Below, piece after piece: positions 48,899-60,683 of a stretch of DNA of 64,000 nucleotides. Under the pieces are notes generated by a model. The model made no database searches, was not told the origin of the DNA, and saw only the letters and a program-made list of their open reading frames with translations. Positions within the stretch are counted from its first letter, which is position 1. Each line of letters opens with the position of its first letter. The stretch is taken from the NCBI GenBank assembly GCA_030407005.1, contig JAUDYN010000004.1, positions 4,063,148 through 4,127,147 on the forward strand. Direction: 5' to 3'. The stretch is from Desarmillaria ectypa. Taxonomy: Eukaryota > Basidiomycota > Agaricomycetes > Agaricales > Physalacriaceae. The translations under genes were made by a program, and so were the position numbers.

Positions 48899-51401
48899 CA
48901 ATTATTCTTATGACTCACCATTATCTTCTCACTTTCAAACCATTCCGCTTAAACACCGGTCCAATATACAATGTGTATCTCATCCAAATAAGGAAGCAAA
49001 AAACCTTGTAGAATCAATCATTGATAGTTTTCGTTTTCGTGTGAACTTTTTCACCAACGGTATTTATTTGTTACCTGTCAGCGAGACGTCTTATGCTCAG
49101 CTCCCAAGCAACCCGTGTCGTCGGCAGGTGTCAAACATTGACCATGAGTGACTAAAAGCATGCGAGATCCATCTGTTCTTTGTCATTTTCTATATCTGAT
49201 TACACGTAATGAAGATAAAAGTCGTCGCCAGGAGTCGTACCCCGTCAGTTTGATGTTCCTCCGGTGGCAATAGACCCCTATACAATGACCGCGACGCCAC
49301 CGGATATTGTGGTTTTGACGATGGAGACGATTTGGGGATGCTTCTCAGTGTCTTTACCTCCATGCGTTCTGCTTCAGACCGGCTTCAGATGTGGGCACAA
49401 AAAGAGCCATAAAATTCATACCGTCGAAGTTGATCATGTGCCGTTCTGGGTTCGTCACAACCTTCTTCTTGGCCGTAACAAAATGAAGTTAGGCCAAGTT
49501 CCTATCAATCCTCAGAAATGAACTCGTTCATTTCCTGTATATCGAACGAGGATCTTCTTGTTCTCGGAGATATGGAGAATTACGGTACGTTGGATGGTTC
49601 TGGCTCTGCTCTCCCCCATCCCACATGTTAGAATGCCTAAATATGGGGCAAACTTCTCAAGCTGGATGCACGTGAAGGAGATTTGAACGGACATTTTCTT
49701 TCATTTACATCGAAAGTCCCAACTATTCCATCCCAACATTTTTTTAATATTACAGCAACGTTCCAACTTGGGTGCGTCTGAAAGCCAGGCCAGGAATTGA
49801 CTACCCAGAGTCATGTTACTGAGAATGCTATCAGACGGTCTGCCATTTTTGACACAACTTTCTTCCTTCATGATTCGCTGGATGTCTTTCGACATCTAGG
49901 TAATTTTACCTGGCTCACTTCGTGAAGCATGGACGTAAGAAGTGTGATTTCGAGTTTCGGGGTAATCCTCGCATATGATAATCCGAAGCTACCCTGATTT
50001 TTCGTACCTCCATGAAGATGACCACACCTCGGCCTCTATGAGATTGGCATTGAAGCCTTGTTGAGTAGGAATATATAAGTCGACGACCAATGCGAACTCT
50101 CTCCTAGCATGGCTAGGCAGTGAATAATTGGACGTTTACTAGGCGGTATTCAGAGTCCAGCGTTTGATCATTGTGCTTAAGGAAACATAGGCTTAAGCTG
50201 GAATCGCAAGGATCGCTTCGATGATGTCAAGCGATATCGGAGTACTCCGTGGATCTAATAATGACGCAATAGAATGCTCGACGTAAAATCATTCAGGGAT
50301 CCAGGCATCAGTAGATTTCCTGGGACTAAAGTGGTGGAGAAAGTTAGTTTCGCGGCAGGCAACGCTGAAAATTTCAAGCAGCCCGTACCTTTTGTTGTCT
50401 GTGTGTCTATATATTCATATGGGAAGGAGGCGTCTGCTTGGATGGCGTGGTAGACATTAATGAAATACTTTCATCGATCCGTGAGCTTTCATGCCAGTCT
50501 CACCCACACAAACGAAGGGAGAGCAACTTCTTCCCAAAATGCTGTGTATGAGTACGAGTCACCTTCATTTATGCTTGTGGTTTGCCCATTTTCAAGGTTC
50601 GCATCCTCCATGGGGTAATGAGTCGAGGGATCTCCTTGTGGTTACTTCCTAACCATTTATGAGACTTAATTCTTAGAAGCCGACCTAGCCTCTGATGATT
50701 GTTAATACTATTATCACTTGATACAAGTGGCCGGGTAATTGCTCAGGCTGTTGCTAGCCGCAGCGTCGAACCGTATCGAACTATGAGCGCCGAGTCACTG
50801 CATTTTTCTTTACATGTGCTAGTCTTACATAGTGGTCGTGATGACTTTCTTGTCCCTATCACATTCCTACTTTCAGCTGGCTCTGGATTTAAGAGTTGAT
50901 GTTGTTCCCATGCCCCCGCAGTTTGCCACGGGAGCTAGTAGTATGCATACTAATGCCATTGTAGAATGATACCAGATGTATTTCTTAGGCTAATCTCCTC
51001 ATCTAATCCTTCCCGAGAACTACATTGAATCTTAGGGCGACAGGTCTTCAGCCAGCAACTTCTCTATCCCTTCACCTAACTGAATTCTCGTGGTAGACCT
51101 ACCATACGTGAGGCAAAAGCCAAATCTACTTGAGGCATTGGCTTGCTGCTCTTGCAGCTATGTGAGGATTAAATCAACTACCTATTCACGTGAAGGCTCC
51201 ATGATTCTGGATGCTATTATCTGCATCTTGACAGTGATATAAACAGCGTCCAGAGTGCTCAGGGTTCTATAGATTTCTATCAGAGAATGCTTATTTCGGG
51301 ATTTTGTGCCTGTTTCACTCAAGAATCCCGGATCAAAGGGAGTTGCTAGGCTTCAACATACCAGATTCTCCATATCCCGTATAGCCCATGCTGAGTGCAC
51401 T
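48899..51401. other. 2.5-kb stretch without a recognised gene
   Basis: Follows the transporter stop codon. Short frames only; the 85-codon frame at 49264-49521 has no recognised motif. No repeats were noticed. Confidence 0.4.
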
Positions 51402-51527
51402 TTGCCACCGATGCATCTGATTCGTGTCGAAATCTTGACCCAAATTTTGCTACACGTAGTCGACAACCCGTATGATGTTTTCAACTTGATGGCCGGTCCT
51501 TGGACCCTCGTTTGCATATGCAGCCAA
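51402..51527 (+). pseudogene. F-box-like N-terminal fragment
   Basis: The translation LPPMHLIRVEILTQILLHVV, followed by NPYDVFN and GPWTLVCICSQ, resembles the start of Agaricomycete F-box-like proteins (LPPE-I-L..I.., then PYDVF..GPW.L..VC..W). The sequence then runs into stops with no continuing leucine-rich part. It is most likely a truncated relic. Confidence 0.45.
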
Positions 51528-52170
51528 CGGAAATTAATCACCGAATATGACGGGTGTTTTTTGTGCCGATATGGCGATTCATTTCCGCAGCCAGGAGGGT
51601 AGACAAGGTAGGATCCTATGTTCTAGCATGCTCTTATTATATCCGCGAATCACACCTCACCTTTTCTTTCACCTCATATGATATGTCCTGCGTCAAGATC
51701 TTCAGAGCAGCGATTTTCAATCTGTCAATTGGGCAAGGGCTGATCTCGGGACTGTCTGTATTCAGTGTATAGAAAGCTATCGTCTATAACTTATCTCAAC
51801 ATTCCCAACATCTTTCTACTCCCATAATTCTCTATTTATTTATTTATTATGGGGAAACTTTTCAACCCTACAGCCTTTGACACCAACCCTAGACATAGAT
51901 TTTCACCTGCTGTACCTTCAACTGTGGAGAGTGAGCATGAATGATTGCCATACCTCTCCTGAGCAACTGTACAGAACTTTTCGCCCACTCTTCCCTCTAG
52001 GCTTGTGAGAGAGAGGCTATCTTACTATTTGGCCCACTACAATCACTCACATGTTTAAATATGCCTCTAATATTCCTCAGGTCATGAATAATTGTTCAGA
52101 TGGCAAAAATCCACCACTAGTACATTGATAATGCATGGTATGAATACCGCCTGAAATGCAGGCGATGCTA

Positions 52171-52827
52171 TGAGCTCAACTCCTCCTTGGACCATCTTCC
52201 CCACTCTGTGGGGCCCCTGATGGCTGAGAGGTCGTAACTCTAATATTATTAGACTTTGAACATCTATGACATGGTCCCAAACTTTTTTTTAACACAATTC
52301 TATGTCCTCTGGCACTTTATGAATGATATTTCATGTCCAATGTTAATGATGTGGTTCTTTAATGTTTTCTATCACAATTCTATGCCCTCTGATACTTTAA
52401 TAAATTGTTTAGACATTGCCCTTCAATGGTGCAGTATCCAAATGCTTTCTCATCCATTTCTATTCTCTCTGATGCTTGTTAAATATTATTAGATGTTGCT
52501 CTTCCATGCTATGGTCCCACACTTTTTTTTAATGCAATTCTATGCTCTCTGACACTTCAATAACTTGTATAGATGTTGCTCTGCAATGGCATCATCCCAG
52601 CCTGTTTTCTAATGCAATTCTATGTCCTCTCACATTTTAATAAAATAATTATATGTTGCCCTTCAATGGCTTGGATGTTGCCTATTTTCTAATGCAATTG
52701 TATGTGCTCTGATGCTTTAATAAATTGTTTATACATTCCTGTTCCACAGTGTAGGTTAGGGTTATGACCCCTTGACCATCTTCTCCACTCTGTGGGGCCC
52801 CTGGCAGTTGAGGGGGAGTTGAGCTCA
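52171..52827. mobile_element. 657-bp TIR element (MITE-like)
   Basis: Perfect 13-bp terminal inverted repeats TGAGCTCAACTCC (52171-52183) and GGAGTTGAGCTCA (52815-52827) are flanked on both sides by CTA, a possible 3-bp target-site duplication. Just inside each end is a related segment in direct orientation (ACCATCTTC then CACTCTGTGGGGCCCCTG at about 52191 and 52766). The interior is an 80-bp tandem array. There is no coding capacity. The element is AT-rich and almost free of CpG, as is the flank back to about 51,900. A 3-bp duplication fits PIF/Harbinger-type transposition, but CTA is not the usual TWA, so the superfamily is open. Confidence 0.55.
52255..52745. repeat. Tandem array with exact 80-bp period, about 6 diverged units
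   Basis: The segment (A)ATGCAATTCTATG(T)CCTCTGAC or a variant of it starts at 52291, 52371, 52451, 52531, 52611 and 52691, always 80 bp apart. Each unit continues with a CTTTAATAAATTGTTTAGATGTTGC-like part and an AATGG(C/T) segment. Units differ by many substitutions, yet the spacing carries no net insertion or deletion. Confidence 0.8.
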
Positions 52828-52968
52828 CTAGCAGTCTGGCATAAGCATAGCACTCACCCTGTTTCACTTTTATAGCTCTTCAGGGACACTGTTTATTTTC
52901 GAACATGTGAGTGTGTGAGTAACGCTATTGGTTACTGCGGACCATTAGTAATTAATCTAAAGAATCAT

Positions 52969-54338
52969 ATGATTCCTGAAGAATTGTATGACTTCTTCGC
53001 TACCTGCTTTTCCATCTCTCTAGTCCTCGCCATTCCACTACCTCTCTATGACGACGACGATTTACCAGCATGTTCGGAATATCGCAGGACAGCATGGAGC
53101 ATCTTATTGGACTGTAGTGTGACAATATTTGCGTGCACTTGGTTCTCTGTGCATCCAAATGTCCCAGGTCGTAGGGTTACCAGCAAAGGATGGTTTGCTA
53201 AGGCTATGGAGCGTGCGAAACTGATGGCATTTGCAAGCCTTGCCCCTGAAGTGATCGTTGCATGGGATTTGAGACAGCTCATAGTAGCGTTGAAAGTATA
53301 CCACCTCGGTGAGTATGTCGCATTCTTATTAGCTGCTCATGCTTATTGCGAAGATTAATAGACAAAGATGAATGACATACTTTGATCTTCTCCTATGTGA
53401 TTCAAAAGATCAAAGAATGGACACATCCAGATCCAGAAAAGCTGACCATGGCTCATGGATTTGTTGCCAGTATGGGTGGATTTTATGACAAGAGGAACGA
53501 AAAACTGATTCGACTCCATTCTTTGGAACTGAACCCTCGATTAGCGGACTACATGAAAAGAGTTGATGAACTGTCGATGCGGGACCGGAGCAAAGGAGAT
53601 GCATTATCCAAGGCAATCTCCACCCTTCAGATATCCTGGTTCATTGTAGGATGCCTTGCACGCGCCCATCAGGATCTTCCTATCACACTCCTGGAACTAA
53701 CAGCGCTCGCATTTGCACTGCTCAGCATAATAACATACGTCATATGGTGGCATAAACCCATTGATATTCAATGCCACATCTGTGTAGACACAACGCCATC
53801 CGATCCCGAAGTGAATCCCGGAGTAGGGCCTCTTCCCAATGATGGATGGCTTCTTGATCCCTCATCTCCTCTCTTCAGCACCCTACGATTCATTTCTAAT
53901 GTCATGGATGCCAATGATACACTTTCAGATCCACTTACACGTACAACTGAAACCAATGGGGTTTTCGCACGTCTGTGGAATTGCATGCAGACTTGGATAG
54001 TGAAGGCGATCACCATGTTTGCTCGCGCTATATTATCTGTTCTTCTTTGGATCGTTCTGGGGACAATAGGAGCTGTTGCAGGATGTGATCTCTGCGAGGC
54101 TAGAATGCATGATACCGTTGATGATGGTGCATCTCCATTTTCATGTGGCGCCGCCAATCAGCACAAGTTGCGCTTCGCAACCATTCTAGGTACTGGAGCG
54201 TTCTTCGGGGCAGTCCACTTTGCTGCCTGGTCATTCATCTTTCCCTCGCGAGACGAAATGATCCTATGGCAGTTCTCATCGGTGGCTGTTTTACTTGGAC
54301 TCCTTGGAACACTGTGCATTATTTTGGCTGAGATATAG
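52969..54338 (+). CDS. Multi-membrane-span protein of an Agaricomycete family, ended by an in-frame TAG
   Basis: Exon 1 (52969-53308) and exon 2 (53416-54338), with a 107-nt intron, join in phase to 420 residues. The splice creates YHLEWTHPDP. The start at 52969 puts a hydrophobic signal-like helix at the N-terminus (FFATCFSISLVLAIPLPLY). Further probable membrane segments are LDCSVTIFACTWFSV, LQISWFIVGCLARA, LTALAFALLSIITYVIWW, ILSVLLWIVLGTIGAVAG, TILGTGAFFGAVHFAAW and VAVLLGLLGTLCIILAE. Signatures such as MAHGFVASMGGF, RSKGDALSKAISTLQISWFI and WWHKPIDIQ recur in a large, functionally unknown mushroom family. The TAG at 54336-54338 is followed in the same frame by 73 more codons that look like the missing C-terminus, so the gene may be truncated by a nonsense mutation. 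Confidence 0.7.
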
Positions 54339-54560
54339 AATGAAGGATGTCTAGGAGACTTCATAACGATACCTCTTCCCCAGGCATGGAAGAAGCACCG
54401 TATTTTGGAAGTCCTTGGAAGTATGGTGATTGCATTTGACATTTTGGTGTACGTCACGGCCCGGATTATTCTGGTCGTCCTTGCATTCATGGAGCTACGT
54501 TCTTTACCACCATTAGCTCTGAAAACCATAAAATGGACCACGTATATACCTCACATATAA
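54339..54560 (+). pseudogene. In-frame continuation of the membrane-protein gene beyond TAG
   Basis: Starting right after the TAG at 54336, the same frame stays open for 73 codons to TAA at 54558-54560. It encodes a hydrophobic span (VIAFDILVYVTARIILVVLA), then FMELRSLPPLALKTIKWT and TYIPHI. From memory, the family this gene resembles ends in such a span followed by an RSLPP-type motif and a W-T-x-IPH end. This is therefore probably the original C-terminus, cut off by one C-to-T change (CAG to TAG). A 102-nt intron (54282-54383, GTGGCT..CCCCAG) would also bypass the stop in frame but would remove a membrane segment. Confidence 0.55.
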
Positions 54561-57500
54561 CATATCACCTTTTTCATGAGCTATTTATATCATGGACGTT
54601 GGATGGCTTTCCCTGAATATGAAATGGTGGGCCATCGTAGGGTGCGGCACATCCGAGTCCTGAAGCTGAAGATGGGTGGGCTGCTGCTGCACGGGCGTTG
54701 CACAAGGCCCTTCATATTTAAGCAATGAATAACTCCTGGTTAAACGGTACAACGTCAAAGTGACAGTGAATAACTGCCAGTATCAACCCAGAAGCAAGGT
54801 TTTTGAATGTCGATCCAAAGAGAAAGAACCTCGACAGCTGATCATCCGCAGGAAATAGGGCAGAGAAGCTTATCACGGTACCAGAACGGGGTCCCTGGTC
54901 AGGAAAGGATTTACTAAGAAGGCGACAATACGCCATCGCATTCGATTCAAGCGCCGATACATCCACGAAAATTCAACGCTCATACGCACCACTGCTCCAT
55001 GTGTGATAGTCGCCTATTACCTACGTCATTATACTCCCTGATATTTCCCGCATGGGATCTACCGAACAAGCATAGATAAAACACTAGCCTTGTTGCAATT
55101 CTTTTCCCTTCCTCCATTGGAGGTGAAGAAGCGCTGGTGTTTTTCTTAGCCTTGAGTACGTCAGACAAACATTGATATTAACCGCAAGTATTGGTTGAAG
55201 CGTCTGTATTGCCACGTCAATGATGTATACTATGTTTATCATCGAGAACCTTGGCATACCAAAATGTCGAACACAGAGCCTCCTGGTTCACCCTCCGGTA
55301 CTTGTTCGTACGAATATTATCCAGACCCTGTGACTTTAATATACAATTGTGAGTTCTAGATTGAGGAAGTTATCTATGGTCGAATGCTATTGGTCAGCTC
55401 GGGTATTTGCAGAAAGCTATTGCGGTAATATAGATGCAGAAACTATATGTCCCATACTGAAATGTCAGCATAATTTTCAACCGAATATTATATAAAACGG
55501 TCGATTATACCGTGTTTCTCCTTTATTCATACGCTAGAAAGGAAACTGAATATTTCTCAGAGCATGCAGCGTGAACTGTTCCTCCAGTATCTGGCGCACA
55601 GTTGAACCGTATGCACTACATGCAAGAGCGAAGGACCTTTATGAGGCGTGATGCGAGTTGCCAAAGACCGATATACGCGTAAGTCTTTTCATACCAAGGT
55701 AACTCATTTAATGCATGTAGGGATCTTCAGATTGCGAAAGGGAGTTGGGGAAAGATCGGAATGCGTACACTCTTCATGGAAACATTAGTCCGAATCATGA
55801 GATTCGAATGATTGGCGTATGTTCATGTCATTTCCTCTTTTGAATTTCTTTGGTTAAATTACGCAGACTGCTGGTGGAACTCTCTTGCGAGGTCCAGGAG
55901 AAAGAACGGGGGATTGCTAGTAGTCATATCTGGCTACAAAGTACGGTAATGTACATGTGGTCATAGAGCGACCGGAGCGCCTCCAATACGTCTTGCCATA
56001 CTTCTCCGTTGTTCGTAGCTTTGTGCTGGGACTATCACTAGCGGTTTCGCATCTTGCTTGTTAGAGACCAATAAATATGGTTCCATTGGTAGTCAGTTTC
56101 ATATGCCAATCGACCAGCATGCTGCACACAATTTACGGATTAGATCTGAGGACTGAATTGATGGTCGAAGACGATGCTCTTCAGAGCTTCGAAATATGCG
56201 CTAGTGTATACAGCTTGTTAGGAAAATTATCTTTTCCTGACATAGTAATGCATCGCCATGGAGTGCACATAAAAAGGGAAGAGCTTATAGATGCTCAGAC
56301 CAAGCCTCGGGCTAACATCAATGTCCAGATCTTTTTCTTTTTCAAGGTGCGACTCCGGCCACACGCCTTCGCCAAACTTCCTTAAAACCATGTTACTTTG
56401 AGATATATAAGGATAACAAGTAAACAATCAGAAAAAATGAAGGCGAGAGAATGCCTTAGATTAGTAGCTCTCATCCTTGACAAACCAAAGGCCCCATACG
56501 CCACTGAAAATACCCTAAATGCCAAACATCCTGCATCAGCAACCACCAAGGAGTGATAAAATACACATGCCGCATACCCTGTGGTCACAGCTATCTGGCT
56601 GATCAAAATGGTGTCCCTGATAGTCGGCGGGGGTATTAGAGTACATTTCTCGCCAATTATCCCATGGCGGTTGGTTATTACCCATATGGGCTTCAATGCG
56701 TTAACAAGGAAGTGAGATCATTAAATACCCGAGTCATAGATAAATGTATACGAGTCTTTGAGCCGTTCGCCACGTATCCCTACAGAATCTGTCAAATTGT
56801 GGAACGTCCATGAATTGAAATCAATACACACCTTATCATGAAAGTTCTCCCAGAGCGTTTTACAGCTCGGTTCATTCAAACTGATTGTCCAATGACCGTA
56901 ACTTCGAATGCGTATGGGTGCCTAAAAGGAGATCAGATGACATGATGGGGATAGGCATAGCGATAGGTCAATTCAAGGTAAGCAAGATTCAGAGAAGAGG
57001 AACAGGATGCATCTGCATCGCAGGCAATAAATGAACATCATCTCCGAGTGAAGCCCTGTGGTTCCTCTATTCTTCCATCCAAGAAAGATCACTGGTCTGG
57101 AAAGTTGGCTATATGAATCTCATTAGATGGATGCAGACAGGCAGTGCATACATGTTCTCCTTCACTATCATGTGATGGGTGTTCTTCTAGTGTCAGAATC
57201 TATCCTAATAGTGACATCATTAGACTTGTCCGTGCCAATCGAGCAGCATAGCACTTACTTCAGTTTTAATATATGCCTTCTGAACCCTGACGCTCACTAT
57301 CACCTCTATATATATACCTCTGAAGGCACCAGGTCACAGTATTTGTGAAAATTGTCCTGCGTGGCACATATGCATTTTAGTATCATGTGTCCTAAAGAAA
57401 GAAATAACGCACGAGGCCTTGGTATCGTGTCGTCTTTGCTCACTTTTGAATTGGTGATATCAGCGCATGGGAGAAGAACAGAGCATACAGCAGGGCAAAT

Positions 57501-58582
57501 GGCCAGCAACGGAAGAGCCTGTCGGTCCCTAAATTTCGGTCCAGTACGTTCATTGTCTGTCATCCCCTGGTGGACAGTATTATGTAATGCTACCTACTTA
57601 CATACTACCGACCAGCAAGCATGCATGAGATACACAGCTGCATTTCATCCTGTCATTACATGACATGGTACCTTCAGGTATGCAGGGCATACAATGAATC
57701 AGAATTACAATGTATCTTTCAATGCTAGCGAAGGAAGCCTAAAGGCGGATAGACGTTTACACTTGGGGGGAGAAAATGGCCCCAATACCCGAGAGGAGTT
57801 TAGACGCATGGTCGCACACTGCAACCGAAGATGGTGTAGCTCAACATCTATTTGGTTGAGGTTCCATTTACACTGGGTATCCTTCTTGGAGAACATCTAC
57901 CCAATCAACATTCCCGATTATCCAATAGTGCACTCCCAGCTTCTCCTCTAACTCTTCCAGACATTTCAATTACGGTCAATACTATACTAACCCTATTTTG
58001 GAGTCAGAACGGCCAACTCAAATCTGCGAGATAATTCACACAGGAGATATTCCGTCATGGGAAAAAGCTCATGTCGAGCCCTTGTGGGGAGCGTGTAGTG
58101 GATGCACAGTGCAGTGATTATTAACACGGCTGACAACATGTATAACAATGACAATATCATGGAAGACAGTACACGCCATAGACTCGTACTATCCGGGTGA
58201 GAATAGTTGCTTAAAACATCCTACTTGGAATGGTGAACCAAACCCTCGCTAGTCGCATTCCAATGGATATATGAGTAATAGGGTTTGTCCTACTCTAAAA
58301 ACGAGTCAATAAAGACGACTTCCGTTGAACTACCCCGCATATCTGGTTAAAATAAAATCCATTCAGATCCCTTTAAAAGAAAAATCCGCCGCTCTGAATC
58401 AATAAGACAGTGAAAAGATGGGGTACGTCGAACGTAAAGTTAGTAGATGATAGGGTCCAAAACAGGTGGTATAAAATAGAAAGGAAGATTCCGTGAGTTG
58501 GCAATATGTCATAAGATAGGTGGATTCATTGATTATGAGGATAGCTATCACCTAACAACGTGTGAACAAGCAGTAGACATTT
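54561..58582. other. 4-kb stretch without a confident gene
   Basis: Mostly short frames. Two weak candidates: a two-exon 60-residue reading at 55264-55495 (listed), and minus-strand coding-like sequence. The latter includes an open stretch of about 60 codons at 56730-56920 with SYGHWTISLNEPSCKTLWEN, and a hydrophobic frame at 56382-56696. They may be exons of an eroded gene, but I could not assign or join them securely. Confidence 0.35.
55264..55495 (+). CDS. Possible two-exon small protein (60 aa)
   Basis: Exon 1 (55264-55348, starting MSNTEPPGSPSGTCSYEYY) and exon 2 (55398-55495) flank a 49-nt GTGAGT..GGTCAG intron. The join is in phase and ends at TAA. The product has five or fewer Cys, no signal peptide and no known motif. 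Splice signals are good, but with such short exons this may be chance. Confidence 0.2.
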
Positions 58583-58738
58583 TTATTTGGAAAGGAAATC
58601 ACCGACGCTCCACAGACGGCCCGTATATCTGTCACCAAAAACAACAGGCGTCTGCGAAGGAAGACCACCGATTCGACCCATGAGCTGCTCATAAGTCATG
58701 GTTCTTTCAGTATTTGACTTTAACGTATGGAGAAGTGC
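58583..58738 (-). pseudogene. In-frame C-terminal continuation of caspase gene A beyond TAG
   Basis: After the TAG the same frame reads ALLHTLKSNTERTMTYEQLM, then QTPVVFGDRYTGRLWSVGD, and ends at TAA (58585-58583). This is the expected end of the caspase domain: the family reads FT-x-ALL..L....TY..L, and a Q-x-P..G......L segment follows. Restoring the family Gln (CAG) at the TAG would explain the break as one C-to-T change. It therefore looks like a recent nonsense mutation, or a read-through or sequence-error case. Confidence 0.65.
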
Positions 58739-60020
58739 CTAAGTAAAAGCCCCGTGTATCTTAGCACTCGATTCTGTACAACCTTCCAATGCAATCTGAT
58801 AGTCTTTGCATGCAAGAAGAAAAACATGCGATTCCCAACTTCTGCCTCGAAGCAAAGGTTTTTCCGACTTCTGGTACAAAGCCCTCCCCATGTCAGGAAG
58901 CGGATTTGCATAGCGAACCTTTCCTGACCAACAGTTTAGCACATCAAGTACCGTGCCTCCATGGCAACAATCAAGCACGAAGGTGATCTTCGCAGACACT
59001 CCGGAAACAATAGCATCGATATCTCTGTCAGTGATATCGAATACCATCTTTCCATTGACGATGTTCCCACGATCTATAGGACATATTGCCTCCACAATAT
59101 CTTCCTGCATTGAAGGCGACCTGGAGTACACAGATCCTGAATATCGAGTTCCATGTCTAGCGTAGGAGATGAGAAAGCTATCGTTCGCCTGGGCAATATA
59201 GACCAAATCACGAATACCACTAAGGATGTTGGTGCGAGTTGGTTGCTTACTGCCGTTGTCTGTCATCAAAGTGATGTCTTCTGGACGAAAATGATATTGG
59301 AGAGCGAGGACGTCGTGGAGAGCCTGGACAACATTAAGAGATCCATCAAGCGGATTCTCGTTATAGTCCTGTACTCCAATGAGTAGTGCATGGCACATGG
59401 GGGAGGAACAATAATATTCAGTGGGTAATCCATCCAAGGCGGCTCCAGCGACTCGTGCGATTCCATAGGAGCGGGGGTGAGTAGGATGTAGAGTGTTTGC
59501 ATCATACTCGGGCATGTAGGAATGACTATATGCACGAGTTGGGGCATTCTGAACGACTCTAACCTCTGGCACAATGGCACACAAGTCTAATCGAAGGGGA
59601 TAATAACCATCGTGGAGTGGGATGCTGGCATCACTGGCCGTGAGCTTCTCATTCTGAATCCTTCTACCAAAATACTGGGTTATTGTGGAGGTCCAAGAAG
59701 GTTTCAAGGTATAGCACGGGTGAGTTGGGTGAAGGGCGGTCTGATCGAAGGAGAAAGGGATCATCCCAATTGTGGAATAGGATACTGGAGTTGTTGGCCA
59801 TGAACGTCTCATCCGGAGAGTGCGTCGGCAGGAATATTGGGCTAATGAGATCCAAAAAAGCACCATCGTCTAGCGCAGTTGCGCTGTATGAATTGTAATC
59901 GTAGGCTGATTGAAGGAAAAGGAGATCAGCCCAATCACAGAGTGAGATACTGGAGGCGTTGTACGTGAGCTTCTCATTTTGAGAGTCCTTCGACAGAGAT
60001 ACTGAGTCAATGGAGATCAT
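58739..60020 (-). CDS. Caspase-fold (metacaspase-like) protein A, truncated by TAG
   Basis: Exon 1 (60020-59718) and exon 2 (59674-58739), with a 43-nt GTGCTA..CCCAG intron, give 412 residues. The N-terminus carries three diverged copies of a unit of about 30 residues. The peptidase C14 domain runs from about residue 195 (HALLIGVQDYNENPLDGSLN) to the end. The catalytic His lies in ISYARHGTR (His275), where the family has GHG; the preceding Gly is Arg274 (AGA). The catalytic Cys lies in VLDCCHGG (Cys338; family DCCHSG). Metacaspases cleave after Arg/Lys and act in stress and cell death. The Gly-to-Arg change beside the His may impair activity. The TAG at 58741-58739 ends the frame after GAFT, and 51 more in-frame codons follow. 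The whole 5' part lies in an inverted repeat whose second arm starts at 62780. Confidence 0.8.
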
Positions 60021-60250
60021 TTGTTTTGCGAACTATCCTCTATCCGAGGTGGCAGATAAATCATTTAATAGTAGCTGCGCGAGACTTTTAGGACCAAGTG
60101 ATACAGAGAATGATCCAACACTTACATAGAAGAGGCACGGTTGGGGATGGGATCGCAAGAACTGGAGTGCATGAAAGCTATGGAGGTATCATTATGGGCG
60201 CAGGTTCTCGGCGTCTTTTGGTGACTAAGTGTTCGCATTCCACAAAGGCC
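59030..60250. repeat. Inverted repeat, left arm
   Basis: Every segment I compared equals the reverse complement of 62780-64000. Paired positions always sum to 123,030, so there is no insertion or deletion across 1,221 bp. Outside 60250 the match stops at once (62779 G against 60251 T). The arm may extend further left than 59030, because its partner runs off the window end. It contains most of caspase gene A and its upstream region. Confidence 0.95.
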
Positions 60251-60683
60251 TAACCCTAACCTACTCTTCTGCCGTCAATTCAAACCCTAGTCTAGGGCTA
60301 CAATCCACGGTCATCGACTGGTCATCCACTTATCGTACCGCCCTGACCATTAAGATCAAGATAATTGCCACAACGTGACTTCCCCCTCCCAGTGCGTCAC
60401 AACGCAGACGGTTACACGCGACATATCCCTCCTCTATATCCATATAATACGGCAGTTGCAGGCTTCTATCTCGTTTGCAGTCCCATACCGTGCATGCGTG
60501 CTTCAGTGTACGTTCACTCGTGTCTTCCTCCCTCTTCTTGCCATGGATTCAAATCCTATTCTATGTTCAGGCTCGCTGATCTCGCTGTTAGTCTCTCCTT
60601 TCATACCTCTCAACTAATAAATCTCTCTGCCTATAAGGATTTTAGTGATGATGTCGGCCTTATGGCCTGTGAATTGATGGATG
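60251..60683. other. Spacer between inverted-repeat arm and caspase gene B, no gene seen
   Basis: Short plus-strand frames of low quality (for example 60365-60733). It is the 3' flank of gene B. Confidence 0.4.

Noticed and set aside
52255..52745. The 80-bp repeat array as a CRISPR
   Set aside because: This is eukaryotic DNA, the units are contiguous diverged tandem repeats rather than short conserved repeats with unique spacers, and no cas genes are present.
54282..54383. A 102-nt intron that would remove the in-frame TAG of the membrane-protein gene
   Set aside because: It keeps the frame and has GT..AG ends, but it would delete a full membrane span (VAVLLGLLGTLCIILAE) that fits the family. 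Kept only as an alternative to test.
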